This document shows, in pieces, positions 10,748-21,116 of a stretch of 64,000 nt of DNA. The stretch covers positions 22,665,696-22,729,695 of the forward strand of contig OZ022345.1 in assembly GCA_963989245.1 (NCBI GenBank), in the 5' to 3' direction. The translations under genes were made by a program, and so were the position numbers. The notes beneath the pieces were generated by a model. The model did not search any database, was not told the origin of the DNA, and saw only the letters and a list, made by a program, of their open reading frames with translations. The first letter of the stretch is position 1, and every line of letters begins with the position of its first letter. Origin of the DNA: Nansenia antarctica. Taxonomy: Eukaryota > Chordata > Actinopteri > Argentiniformes > Microstomatidae.

Positions 10748-11264
10748 TAGTGATGTGTCCTTCCGTGTCGACGCTTCGTAGCGTGTGTCGAGTAACCGAG
10801 GCAGATTTTTGTGGTGCGCGTATCGAGGCACGTGTTGATGACGTATGGTAAGAGCGAAGCTTCGCCTGCCGGCCGTACCACGTGACCGATTCGGGAAATT
10901 TGTATAAACTTGCCGTTGTTTTTCTATGTACCCCAGCTTCATCTGTGTCCTGTGAAAGGATATTTTCAAAAGCAGGTGAAATCGTCTAAAAAAAAAGAAA
11001 CCGCCTGAAGCCCAGCACTGTGGAGAAGTTGAATGAATAAATGAATAAAATGTTGTTGTTCCTAGTAGTAACACAAGCACATTTATTCAATTCAAAGCTT
11101 CACACACCAAAGCCACGGTGTCATTATCACTCTGCCTGCTATACATTTATTGTCCACTTGATGGCGCAGTAGAGCAAATAAAGCAACACGAAGCTTCGGC
11201 CCATGTGTGACGCAATTGGATGGAAAGCTTCAACAGTTCATGAAGCTTCATCTCGCCATCACTA
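10748..11264 (+). mobile_element. Small hAT derivative, copy A
   Basis: It starts TAGTGATGTGTCCTTCCGTG and ends CGCCATCACTA, giving an 8-bp inverted terminus TAGTGATG. The first 100 bases recur at 11263 and 52033. A remnant of hAT transposase lies inside (10933-11031). The right border abuts the start of copy B, sharing TA, so no target duplication can be read. Confidence 0.65.
10933..11031 (+). pseudogene. hAT C-terminal dimerisation remnant
   Basis: Read from 10933, the sequence gives SSVSCERIFSKAGEIV, a stop, then KKRNRLKPSTVEKL, the conserved core of the hAT C-terminal dimerisation region found in ZBED-type transposases. The stop and lack of the rest of the gene show an internally deleted copy. 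Copies B and C keep only scrambled traces of it. Confidence 0.8.
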
Positions 11265-11620
11265 GTGATGTGTCCTTCCGTGTCGACGCTTCGTAGCGTG
11301 TGTCGAGTAACCGAGGCAGATATTTGTGATGCGCGTATCGAGGCATGTGTTGATGACGTATATGGTAAGAGGCATGTGTTGATGACGTATATGGTAAGAG
11401 GCGAAGTGTCCACGTGACCGATTCGGGAAGTGGCTCGGATTTGGCGCGAGACTCGAAACAGAAAAGGGACAGGTAAACGCAGGTGAAATCATCTAAAAAA
11501 GAAAATAAACCGCCTGAAGCCCAGCACTGTGGAGAAGTTGTTATTTTTAAATAAAAATGAATAAAATGTTGTTGTTCCTAGTAACACAAGCACATTTATG
11601 TGGTGGCCTGGGAAAACCCT
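11263..11620 (+). mobile_element. Small hAT derivative, copy B (truncated)
   Basis: It begins with the same TAGTGATGTGTCCTTCCGTG as copy A, has a tandem duplication of a GTGTTGATGACGTATATGG segment near 11345-11395, and ends after AACACAAGCACATTTAT without the right terminus. It follows copy A directly, head to tail. Confidence 0.65.
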
Positions 11621-12185
11621 TCACATGGTGGCATTTTGACATTTTCATTTTTTTATATTTCCATAAATTAGAAGTTCTCAGCTATTCATAACTGGTTGAA
11701 TGACTGAGATAGCCCTTTATTTTAAAAAGTTATGAGCATTTTAATGTATCATGTCAAAAAAAGTGAAAGGTGAGAAATGCTGCCCCCGACCCCTTTCTCC
11801 TCCGGGTCGGGGGAGGAGCCTATGCAGATCGGCCGGTCTCGTTTGTCTGCTTGTGATGCGGTGTTAGGCCAGGTTTTTCTCAAAGTATGGTCCGTCAGTG
11901 CCCCCTAGTGGTCCGCAACGGCCGTGAGTAAATTGTGATCATTTTACAGAAGGCTAATAATCTATTAACGAGTCTACAGGCAAGATCATGGATCGGTGGC
12001 TTATAGGCTACACAACGCCGGATTTGACTGAAACAGCGATGATCTGATATCTTTTGCACGTCACGGCTACACGACTCCGCCGAATTCGTGAGCTGAGACT
12101 GTGACAGACACAACTGTGTTATACCAACAGGTCATTGAATAGTTTAATAATATTCTACATGTTGATCTGTGGTGAATCTCAGTAA
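11621..12185. other. Non-coding, with a likely hAT terminus
   Basis: At about 11869 the sequence CAGGTTTTTCTCAAAG followed by TATGGTCCG and CCCTAGTGGTCCGC resembles the start of a Charlie-type hAT. No partner terminus is visible before the SINE at 12190, so it is a fragment at most. The rest shows no feature. Confidence 0.4.
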
Positions 12186-12189
12186 GTGG

Positions 12190-12385
12190 CCATCTTTAAG
12201 GGCGCGGGTTAAGCGTTGACCATGTAACCGCAGGGTCCCCGGTTCGATTCCGTCCGGGGACATATCCTGCATGTCATCCCTCCTCTCTCTCTCACCCATC
12301 CTTCCTGTCTAATTCTCTACTGTATCTGTCCAAAAAAAGAATCTTTGAGAGAAGCCCTTTTGGCAAAAAAATAAGGCAAGACAGA
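12190..12385 (+). mobile_element. tRNA-derived SINE
   Basis: A tRNA-like head with a clear pol III B box (GGTTCGATTCC at 12240-12250) is followed by CCTGCATGTCATCCCTCCTC and a CTGTC-rich tail with A-runs, the layout of a common teleost tRNA SINE. The cloverleaf is too diverged to be a functional tRNA gene. Confidence 0.75.
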
Positions 12386-12394
12386 CACCGGCGA

Positions 12395-12806
12395 CTGCAG
12401 CTGCATCTAGCTCAGGAACTCTCTGAAACAGACAACATGCCTGCACCCCCCAGTACCTAACTGACCTCCTCTCCCAACATACCCCTTCCCGGAACCTGCG
12501 GTCCTCAGACATGGGCCTGCTGTCCACCCTCCGCACCAACCTACAGAACTTTGGGGACAAAGCCTTCAGCGTGGCTGCACATATCCTCTGGAACTCTCTC
12601 CCCATAGTGATCCGAAATGCCCCCCCCCCTACCCTGGACACCCTCAAATCAGCCCTCAAAACCCATCTGTTCACCAAGGCCTTTGGCCCCTAGTCACTGT
12701 TTCTGTTTTGTTTGTTTGTTTTCTGTTTTGTCTGTCTGACCATTTCCTAGAATTGTCCTTGCGTTTTATGAAAGGCACTTTATAAATCCAAGTTATTATT
12801 ATTATT
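12395..12806 (+). mobile_element. LINE 3' fragment (ORF2 C-terminus)
   Basis: The frame ending at 12693 encodes the C-terminal tail of a fish non-LTR ORF2: SRNLRSSDMGLL, then FGDKAFSVAAHILWNSLP and KSALKTHLFTKAF before TAG. The 3'UTR ends AAAGGCACTTTATAAATCC plus ATT repeats, typical of the L2/Rex groups. An in-frame TAA upstream (about 12458) and absence of the RT core show a dead 5'-truncated copy. Confidence 0.75.
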
Positions 12807-12923
12807 ATAAACAGACCTAAAGCAGTCAACATTGTGAAGTACAAAACATTACAGTACAATACCGTAATGTGTCTATACAGTGCTGATTGGATGCAATTAC
12901 AGTATTGGAATGCATAGGACTTA

Positions 12924-13119
12924 AGGCCAATGCACACGGCGTGCGATTTTGTCGCACGACAACATTAGATTCTCAATTCTTTGAATTATTTCAATTAGTG
13001 TGAATGGAGAATCGAATGTTGTCCTGCGACAATATCGCATCGCACGCCGTGTGCATTGTCTCATTCAAAACAAATCGAATTCGGCGGTGCGACAAAATCG
13101 GGGCCGTGTGCATTGGCCT
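12924..13119. mobile_element. PIF/Harbinger-type MITE
   Basis: The termini AGGCCAATGCACACGG and CCGTGTGCATTGGCCT are perfect 16-base inverted repeats flanked by TTA (12921-12923 and 13120-13122), the 3-bp target of Harbinger elements. Inner palindromes (GCGTGCGATTTTGTCGCA type) repeat the same words, so the whole 196 bp can fold on itself. No coding capacity. Confidence 0.8.
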
Positions 13120-13122
13120 TTA

Positions 13123-13436
13123 GATAGGCATAGGACTCTTTGAGTTTCTCTCTGGCACCCTATAGAGCTGCTTCATTCGTCGGTGGCTTCGCCGTAGGAC
13201 AAGGTTGTGTTGATGAACTCACCCGGTCAATATTTGGGAATATACCTTGGTCTTCAGTGATTTGAGTCTGTATTTGCTTTAGTGTTATTGCATTGTTTGC
13301 TCTAACCATATTGCCTATTTCACTTTACACTGCCTACGATGCGGTTATTACAATGCTTCTATTAAGGTCAATCAGAGAATCTGTTTGAGCACGCAACCTT
13401 CTCCTGTTCTGTGACCAAAGACACAATTTACTACAA
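13123..13436. other. No feature seen
   Basis: I recognise no ORF, repeat terminus or regulatory sequence in this stretch. Confidence 0.4.
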
Positions 13437-13439
13437 TTG

Positions 13440-13712
13440 GGGCGGCTGTGGCGCATGAGGTAGAGTCGCCGCCTAATGATCACAAGGTTGGCAGATCAGC
13501 GGTTCGAGCCCCAGCTGGCCACATGTCGAAGTGTCCTTGGGCAAGACACTGAACCCCTAAATTGCTCCCAGTGAGCGGGCCAGCGCCTTGCATGGCAGCT
13601 TGCCGCCATTGGTATGTGAATGTGTGTGTGAATGAGAGGCCGTTGTAAAGCGCTTTGGAGCAGCAAAAAAGGCGCTATATATAAGTGCAGTCCATTTACC
13701 ATTTACCATTTA
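13440..13712 (+). mobile_element. tRNA-derived V-SINE-like element
   Basis: The head GGGGCGGCTGTGGCGCATGA starts with an A-box-like region and continues to a B box (GGTTCGAGCCC). The body carries the fish SINE core (CATGTCGAAGTGTCCTTGG, AAGACACTGAACCCC) and ends in TAAAGCGCTTTGG, ATATATAAGTGCAGTCCATT and an ATTTACC repeat shared with LINE partners. Orientation is +, opposite to the nearby zinc-finger gene. Confidence 0.8.
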
Positions 13713-13980
13713 CCAATAAACAGATGAATCTGCTGTGGAGCGTCAGGATGGCTGTTACAATACAAAGGGTTGGTAAGGGAATTTGGCTACGTACTGTTCA
13801 CAGTAAAGCTTATCTTAATAATGTTAAGAATCTGATCCTAGTAATTTAATTAACACTATGTGTGAAGGACTGTTGACGATGTGTTGCAAGGATCAGTGCA
13901 AGAATGGTGACGATAAAATGAATCAAATGACGCTTTAATAACTCTGTAAACTTAGACAATTATTACACTAGGCAAAGACA

Positions 13981-14469
13981 TCATAGAGACATTTTGCATT
14001 CTAACCCTAAATTATAGAAAGAGAGAGAGATTTGTTGTATCACAGTAATTTGGTTATATCTCTGGTGTTTCTTTTGCGTTCCTGAATCTGTAAAACACTT
14101 CCCACTCCTGGAGTAGAGATATGGCCTCTCTCCTGTGTGTATTCTTTGATGTCTCTTTAGGTTGCTCATTGTAGGAAAATATTTTTCACACTGAAGGCAA
14201 GAGTAAGTCTTCTCTCCTGTATGAGTCTGTGGGTGTGATTCAAGGTGAGATTTAAAGTGAGTTGAACAAATGAAACTCTCACTGCAATCTAAACAGGGAC
14301 GGGGCTTGCAGGTGTGACTTCTCAAGTCCTCTGGCTCATAGAAGCTACTGAAGCAGACCATGCAGTGGTGATTCTTCTATCTGGAGCTCCTCCTCCATCT
14401 GTGTTGTTTATGGCTTCCTGATGCAGTGGAGCTGGGCTCCATGTCTGAGTCTGGGTTGGAGCTCTCTCC
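13981..14469 (-). pseudogene. Zinc-finger gene A finger exon, broken
   Basis: On - the exon begins at 14469 after CAG-type sequence equivalent to gene B's acceptor, reading GESSNPDSDMEPSSTASG and on to SSR. A TAG (14379-14377) then replaces the CAG present in gene B (SSRQKNHHC). Downstream there are one fair C2H2 finger (CLQCEKYFPTMSNLKRH), a decayed one (LYSRSGKCF, first Cys lost) and no long array. The GTAATT at the splice junction differs from gene B's GTAAGA. The exon can no longer supply a working finger array to its 5' exon at 17582-17930. Confidence 0.8.
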
Positions 14470-14618
14470 TGTAATTCATGTTTTCATTTGTTAGTAAATA
14501 GATACAAACTGATCAGTAAATAAACAATAACCTCTCTAGGACAACCTAAAGAGAATAATGTGTGTGTTGGCCAACATAAAGATACATAAAAACCCTTCAG
14601 ACATACCAAAGCTGCTCA

Positions 14619-16750
14619 TCATTTGAAGATAAAGTCCATCGTCCTTTCCTTCTTTCCAAAGAGTTCAATGACACGGTCGTATAGCCCACCGTTGCGTTTC
14701 AGTTCCAACAAAAGCTCCTTCTCGATCGCCATGGAGGCGAGTCCTGACAGTCGCGCCTGCTCAGTGTTACTTCTTGAATACATTTGAATGCGTTTCAGGG
14801 CTGAAAATGTCTCGCCAGAGGCAGCAGACACTGGGATGGTCACCACTAGACATGCCAATGTGTGAAGCTGACGCATGCTCCCGCAGAGATCCGTCCGCTG
14901 AAGGAAAGCGAGGAGGTCAGCAGGGCTTTTCCCTTCAAAATCAGCCATGGCATACATGACAGTCAGCTCTGTCTTAAGCCGGGGCATATCGAAGAGAGTT
15001 CCGTGGCTCTGCGTTAGGCTGGAGAAGGGCGGATCCGGGAATTTCTTACGGTATGTCTTAAACCGCTGAGGGTCGAGGAGGGAGAGAAACATTACTTTCT
15101 TGTGGTCTTTAAACCGGTTCCGTATCTGGTCATGGATGTTGTCCAAAATGTCACAGTGGAGTTTCTGGTACCTTACGCAACTGTCCCCTAGTGTTTGGCC
15201 TCTCTGTGTGCTAGGCGCACCTGTTTCGCTCACAGTAGATTCATAAATCTCACCAAATCGCCTTCTCTCCCTCTCAATGGTGTTACAAAACTCGTCTATC
15301 CTCGCAGGCCAGAATTGTACATCGAGTGTTTTGTTCTGCAGCTTTCTAAAAAGCACATCCGACCGCTCAAGAACCGTGTGAAAAGTGGAAAGCAAAAAAC
15401 AGAACTGAAAGTCATCCATGTGTGCGTTGTATCCGTCAGCACAGCGCACAGAATCCTCGTCGAACTCATCATGGCGTTCTAATATGTGCTCAAATAGCTC
15501 CTTCAGGGCAGCTCTCTTCTCAAAGACCGTGCTGACCAATCTAGAACCATCTTGCCACCTTGTTGGTGCCTCACGAGGAAGATCCCGCCGACAGATATCG
15601 TCGAGCAGCTGCGTGGGCTTAGGGGATCTGGAGAAAAACGCAGCTAGGCCGTTAAGACGCGCAAAGAAGATCCTACATTCTCTAAGCTTCGATGCCCCTT
15701 GAGCTAGTACTGCATTAAGTTGGTGTGCGTAACAATGTAGAGATAAAGCCCAAGGAGCTCTCACCTTCACTTTAGCCTGCACCTGGACATTTAGTCCAGA
15801 CTGCATGACGGCATCGCCATCGAAGCACTGTGCCACAACTTTATCCAGGCATTCGTGTTCCTCCAGGAGTCGGATAATGAGAGCAGCGAGGTCATCAGCC
15901 CGCTTGGCACTCGTAACGTCGTCGAATCTGACAAACCTCTCCTTGACACCGGTGTCTGTCACGTAACGGAGCACCAGCGCCAGCTGGTCGTCTCTAGTTC
16001 CGTCCACCATAACTGCGACAAAAGGTGCTCTATTGACCTCCCTTTTAATCTCTTCTCCCATCACTTCAACTATCGCACTAACCAGGTCGTTTTGCATTTT
16101 GTAAGTGTCAGTAAACGCTTTGTTCCAGGAAAGGTGGTAATGCAAGTCTTTGTCGTGTTCGGCCAGAAAGGAAATGAGCTCGGCGTAGTTACCCCTGTTT
16201 GTGGACTCCTTGCTTTCGTCGTCTCCCCTGAACGAGATCGCTTGTTTACCAAGAAAAATTACACAATCGATCAGTCTTTTCAGTATTTCGTTATTTCTCA
16301 TGACCTTTTCGTTGTGGAGCTCCTTTTCCCTCCGCCTCTTCTCACTGATTGGCAGATCCACTCGGGTGTCTCTGAACGTTTTTGATAGCACCGTTGCTTG
16401 CAGGTGTCCTGCCGTGCTTTGGTGTCTCGTTGCTGCCTTGCATAGGCAACTCAGGTTTACAAACCCAGTGGTTTTCCAAACACCACAGCTGTCGGTTGCA
16501 AATAACAGGCATTCCCAGCAGTACAATTTGCAGTGTTCCTTCGACCCTGTAAGCCAGGTGTGCCTTTCGTAGTTGGCCGACTGAAAGTGCCGAACAAATC
16601 CTTTCCCTTTTTGGGACAGGGCTGCTAGCTGCGGGGTTGGTCGACCCTTCCTTACAATTTCCAGCTTTCCTTGAAAGGTCCTTTTCGAAAAAGGCTTTTT
16701 CAGTAAATCCGCCACCAAATCCATTTCTTCTCCTCCTTCAGCCATTGTGC
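14619..16750 (-). CDS. Intact hAT (ZMYM1-like) transposase ORF
   Basis: The exon starts at 16750, after the strong acceptor TTGTTTTGTTTTTTAG; ATG is at 16745-16743 (MAEGGEEMDLV), giving 708 residues to the stop at 14619. In order: an N-terminal TTF-type Cys region (CKLYCWEC near 72-79), a DUF4371-type RNase H-like region (TNRGNYAEL; first catalytic Asp in VMVDGTRDD near 248; QCFDGDAVM later), and a C-terminal hAT dimerisation region (SGETFSALKRIQMYSR). No stop or frameshift is present. VDGTRD departs from the usual VDETTD. Neither terminal repeat is visible; only a subterminal remnant remains at 17539-17570. It lies, same strand, between the two coding exons of zinc-finger gene A and may be spliced to the first. 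Confidence 0.85.
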
Positions 16751-17535
16751 CTAAAAAACAAAACAACAAGAGTAAAAATCTAAACAAAAAATCAAAAGCA
16801 CTACATATAAAAATGTAAACGTCACGGAGGAAAGTTTAAATAAATCTTAGATGAGGCTATGTTACGTGATAGTTAGTTTTACTTCGGTAAGATAACTGGC
16901 CCTCCGATATGCCCAACATGGCAAACTCGAAATCTGATCAAAATTGTCCCCATTTGAGGGGAATTACAAAAAAATCTGAAGGCCTCAGGGTAGATTTTTC
17001 ACCTGGAGACAGCACAGGTGGAAGATCTGATTGGATAAAAACTGGCAACACTGGAGAAACAAGCAGCACTGGAAGCAGCTGAACTGAGGGAGAGAATAGC
17101 AGTGAAATTACGTTAATAGACTGACAGGAACAAAACGTTATAATATAATCATAATAATAATAATAATAATACATTACTTTTCTAGACACTCAAAGACGCT
17201 TTACAAACTGAAAAGATCGAGTAGTAAAATAAAAAGAAACCAAAAAAATAAATAAAAGAAAGTATAGGGGTCTAATTAATATTTAGATTACTAAATCTAA
17301 ATCTAAGTGTCTTTGTAGGACAATCTACTCTGTATACTGCAAGTATATCTAAATTTCGGGCGGAGAAGCGCCGAAAACAAGCAACGCCAGCGTCCTCTCT
17401 CGACCCGCATTTTTTGAAAAGTGAATATATATATATATATATATATATAAGTGAAAATATACATATAGCATTAATGAAAAATATATAATATAATAAATAT
17501 AAAATAATATAAATATAATTGTCTGATTCTGACAA
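16751..17535. other. Intron between ZF exon A and transposase
   Basis: The stretch carries the polypyrimidine tract of the 16751 acceptor, a TAA repeat (about 17155-17170) and an AT dinucleotide run (about 17426-17449). No exon is evident. It is probably the 5' non-coding part of the former hAT plus added repeats. Confidence 0.5.
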
Positions 17536-17538
17536 TCT

Positions 17539-17570
17539 CTAGGCCAGCAGAGAAGGCCTTGCTGGCTTCT
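17539..17570 (-). mobile_element. hAT 5' subterminal remnant
   Basis: Read on -, GCCAGCAAGGCCTTCTCTGC and the following TGGCCT match the subterminal sequence of the hAT at 21117-22233 (positions about 21137-21162). The outer TIR that should precede it is lost. It lies about a dozen bases past the donor of ZF exon A and in the same orientation as the transposase at 14619-16750, so it is probably that element's 5' end. Confidence 0.65.
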
Positions 17571-17581
17571 GATTAACTTAC

Positions 17582-17930
17582 CATTCAACTCACTATTGTT
17601 CTCCTTTATTTCCTCTCCTCCTTCTTCTTCTATGACCTCTTCTTTCACCATCATATTTTTCTCTTCCTCTAACTCCACCATCAAATCTTCTTCCTCTTCT
17701 TTCACCATCATAGCTTTCTCCTCCTCTACCTCTTCTTTCATCGTCACATCTTTCTTCACTTCTTCTCCTCCTTCCTCCTCATCCTCTTTCACTAACACAT
17801 TGAGTTCCAGTGTTTGATTGCAGTTCTCCAGCTGCCTCACTACCACCCTCTCTGGACCCCGCTGTGTGCTTGTCTGGGCTGGAGAACCACAGCTAGAACC
17901 CAGGGACTCTGTGGACTTGTGTTCAGACAT
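17582..17930 (-). CDS. Zinc-finger gene A 5' coding exon
   Basis: The exon begins at 17953 after CTCTACACAG; ATG is at 17930-17928 and the donor ATG|GTAAGT follows 17582, leaving phase 1. It encodes 116 residues: MSEHKSTESLGSSCGSPA, a polar stretch, a short VVRQLENCNQTLELNVLV segment, then a long acidic tract of Glu/Lys with MMVKEE-like repeats. Three close paralogs lie at 50734, 62023 and 63028. There is no DNA-binding domain in this part; it normally serves as the N-terminal region of a C2H2 protein. It is longer than its paralogs because of extra acidic repeats. Its finger exon is broken, so the gene may be dead or may use the transposase exon instead. Confidence 0.8.
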
Positions 17931-18057
17931 GGTAGCTGGGCTGTGAGGTGGATCTGTGTAGAGTAAACAAAGGTAGAGGCACAATTACAAACAGTGGAGG
18001 GTAAATTGATATGCATTACTTTGAATTGACCTTTCGCGAAAATCCCTGCCACCTTAT

Positions 18058-20945
18058 GGTGCTTTTCCACTATCGGCTCGGCTCGGGTCGGCTCGCTTCG
18101 GCACGCTTCGGCACGCTTTTGAACAGTTCTGGTTTTCCACTATACACAACAGACCAGGAACGAGTAGGAGGAGTAGGAGATAGTAGGCGGAGTTACGCGT
18201 CATAAAAGCGCGCCATGGTGGTGACGTATATTTTCACGAGACACAACACAGCCACAACAACATCAACATGGAGGAACTTGAAGCTATCGTATACTTTTTC
18301 CTCGGCATGTGGTATATTATTAACCGTGATTTTTTTGGAGAGAAAGAGAAAGAGAGAGAGGAAGCTATGTACACATAATAAAGTCATGTTTTTTGAACCC
18401 TTAAAACCACTGCCTTCACTTGTCTGCTTTATGAACTGTAGTATCATTGTGTGCCGTGTTATTCACGGACAAACACGGTGCCCGGAGGCACCCTTTGCGG
18501 GTTAATAACTGTGATTTACCGTGGGTTAGGATAACAATTCAAACGTGTCCGGATAGGGGAGAGGACAAGGAATCTGAAACCATTTGAATGGTGTCGATAC
18601 GACACTGTTATCACGGTCGACACAGCGCGGAGCGAATTCCCTGGTAAAACGTTTCTCTCCCCCCGCTGTCAACGGGAGTTTCAACCAGCTGGCGCGGTGC
18701 TGCAGGCAGCAGCGGGTGAACTCCCGGTTCATTGAGTTTACGGTTAAAAGCAGTGAGGCGATATGCAGGACTACGCCGTATACCCACTAGGAAAGGCCAA
18801 GGATTTCCATATACCCACTTAAAAATGTGTGAGGATACGTAACGGCGTTTTGTGACAGAACTTTCACTTTCATTCATAAAATTCACCCCGTCTGTGTTAC
18901 GAAGCGCTTGACTTTTGGACCATTGGGACTGACTATAGCGTCATATACCATCAACAGGGGGAGATGCGACATGAAATATGTAAAAATGCTGCACTATCAT
19001 GAACAGATCAGCCTTATAACATGTAATTTATATATACTGTATATATAACGTTAGACAGGGAGCGCATTTTTATGGCGTTCCGAAATGAACAATATGAGGC
19101 TGGGAGGGAAAAATCACAGTATACCCACTAGAACAAACAAGACTACACCGGTTAAAAGCATATCTTCTCGGGGTGTCAGCGCGGTGGTTAAGGGCTCAAA
19201 ATGACCGTATACCGATGGTGAAGTTAGCAAAGGAGTATTGTGTTTCTACCCCCTTCATAGCCGGTGTTATTCACGGGCAAAGACGGTGCCCGGAGGCACC
19301 CTTTGCGGGTTAATAACTGTGATTTACCGTGGGTTAGGATAACAATTCAAACGTGTCCGGATAGGGTAGAGGACAGGGAATCCAAAACCATTTGAATGGT
19401 GTCGATACTACACTCCTATCACGGTCGACACAGCGCGGAGCGAATTCCCTGGTAAAACTATTCTCACCCCCCGCTGTCAACGGTAGTTTCATCCAGCAGC
19501 AAGCGGTGCTGCTTAGAGCAGCGGGTGAACTCCCGGTTCATTGAGTTTACGGTTAAAAGCATATCTTCTCGGGGTGTCAGTGCGGTGGTTAAGGGCTCAA
19601 AATGACCGTATACCGATGGTGAAGTTAGCAAAGGAGTATTGTTTACCAAAGTATACCACCTTCATAGCCGGTGTTATTCACGGACAAAGACGGTGCATAA
19701 TAGCGATTTTTGTGTTATGCTTGTTGTAAATAAAAGTTCTATGATGCATTGAAATGACATTAAACTAAGATAATACGATGGTCAGCATCATTTTTCGAAT
19801 CTTTATTAATAAGCTATTACAGAAACTGTAGTGACATTTTCCAAGAGCGAATGTGGTATTTAAAGATGGCGGTTAGCGAAGAAATCTATGAACATGGGAT
19901 GACGATTTCCATTGACCAATCAACAGTGTGCAGCGTCACACGTCACACGTCACACGCAACTGGGCCGACCTGACGCGAACCTGACGCATAGGAAGCTATG
20001 TACACATAATAAAGTCATGTTTTTTGAACCCTTAAAACCACTGCCTTCACTTGTCTGCTTTATGAACTGTAGTATCATTATCGGGAAACGCCGACAAGAC
20101 GCGAATCTACCGGCATTTGACTCATGAGTGATTATTCACAGACAAACACGGTGCCGTTTGCGGGTTAATAACTTTGGTTTACCGGGGGTTAGGATAACAA
20201 TTCAAACGTGTCCGGAAAGAGGAGAAGCCAGGGAATTCAAAAGTTTTTGAATGGAGTCGATCCTCCACTCCTATCACCGTGGACACAGCGCGGAGCGAAT
20301 TCCCTGTTAAAACCGGCATTTGACTCATGAGTGAACGGCGAAAATGGCTGGACGGCAGCGGGTGAACTCGCGGTTCAGTTTACGGTTAAAAGCATAACTT
20401 CTCGGGGTGTCAGCGCGGTGGTTAAGGGCTCAAAATGACCGTAGACAGATGGTGAAGTTAGCAAAGGAGTATTGTGTTTGTACCACCTCCACAGCCGGTG
20501 TTATTCACGGACAAACACGGTGCATAATAGCGATTTTTGTGTTGTGCTTGTTGTAAATAAAAGTTATATGATTCATTGAAATGACATTAAACTAAGATAA
20601 TACGATGGTCAGCATAATTTTCCGAATCTTTATTAATAAGCTATTACAGAAACTGTAGTGACATTTTCCTAGAGTGAATGTGGTATTTCAAGATGGCGGT
20701 TAGTGAAGAAATATATGGGATGGGATGACGATTTTCCATTGACCAATCAACGGTGTGCAGCGTCACACGTCACACGCAGCCTGGCAAAGAGACCCGGATA
20801 TGAAATTGTAGACCCTGGGGTCGATGTGGAGCTAAAGAAGCGAGCTGACCTGGGACCGAACCGACCTGGGACGACTAATGGAAAAGGGGAACGAAGCGGG
20901 CTGACCCGGGTCAGCACCGGGTCAGCACCGTAGTGGAAAAGCCCC
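18058..20945. mobile_element. Harbinger-like element with internal repeats
   Basis: The ends form an inverted repeat (GGTGCTTTTCCACTA at the left; TAGTGGAAAAGCCCC at the right), and TAT flanks both sides, like the 3-bp target of PIF/Harbinger elements, though the exact border is uncertain by a base. Inside are repeated blocks: a segment with TTATTCACGGACAAACACGG to CCCGGTTCATTGAG occurs near 18460, 19265 and 20138; a CTTCTCGGGGTGTCAG block occurs three times; a GTTGTAAATAAAAGTT block occurs twice (19720, 20550). No transposase ORF is present. It lies about 100 bp upstream of ZF exon A. Confidence 0.6.
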
Positions 20946-21116
20946 ATATGATTACTACATGAACAGGCCTGATCATGTGCAGCATCTTGCAAATCACATC
21001 TGCTTCTGTCCAACCAGCACAGCTTTTGTACGACCACAACTCATTTTTATTCATTTGTATATGAATTGTACTACCTACTGGAAACATGTTACAATCACAG
21101 AGGTATGTATCTAAAT

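Noticed and set aside
12190..12270. A tRNA gene
   Set aside because: There is a B box, but the rest does not form a sound cloverleaf and it continues into a SINE body.
15195..16572. Plus-strand frames opposite the hAT transposase (e.g. 15855-16385)
   Set aside because: They are antisense shadows of the well-supported minus-strand gene.
17349..17984. One 211-codon protein covering ZF exon A and beyond
   Set aside because: Codons past 17582 are intron (GTAAGT donor, hAT remnant, AT repeats); codons before 17930 are 5'UTR or intron.
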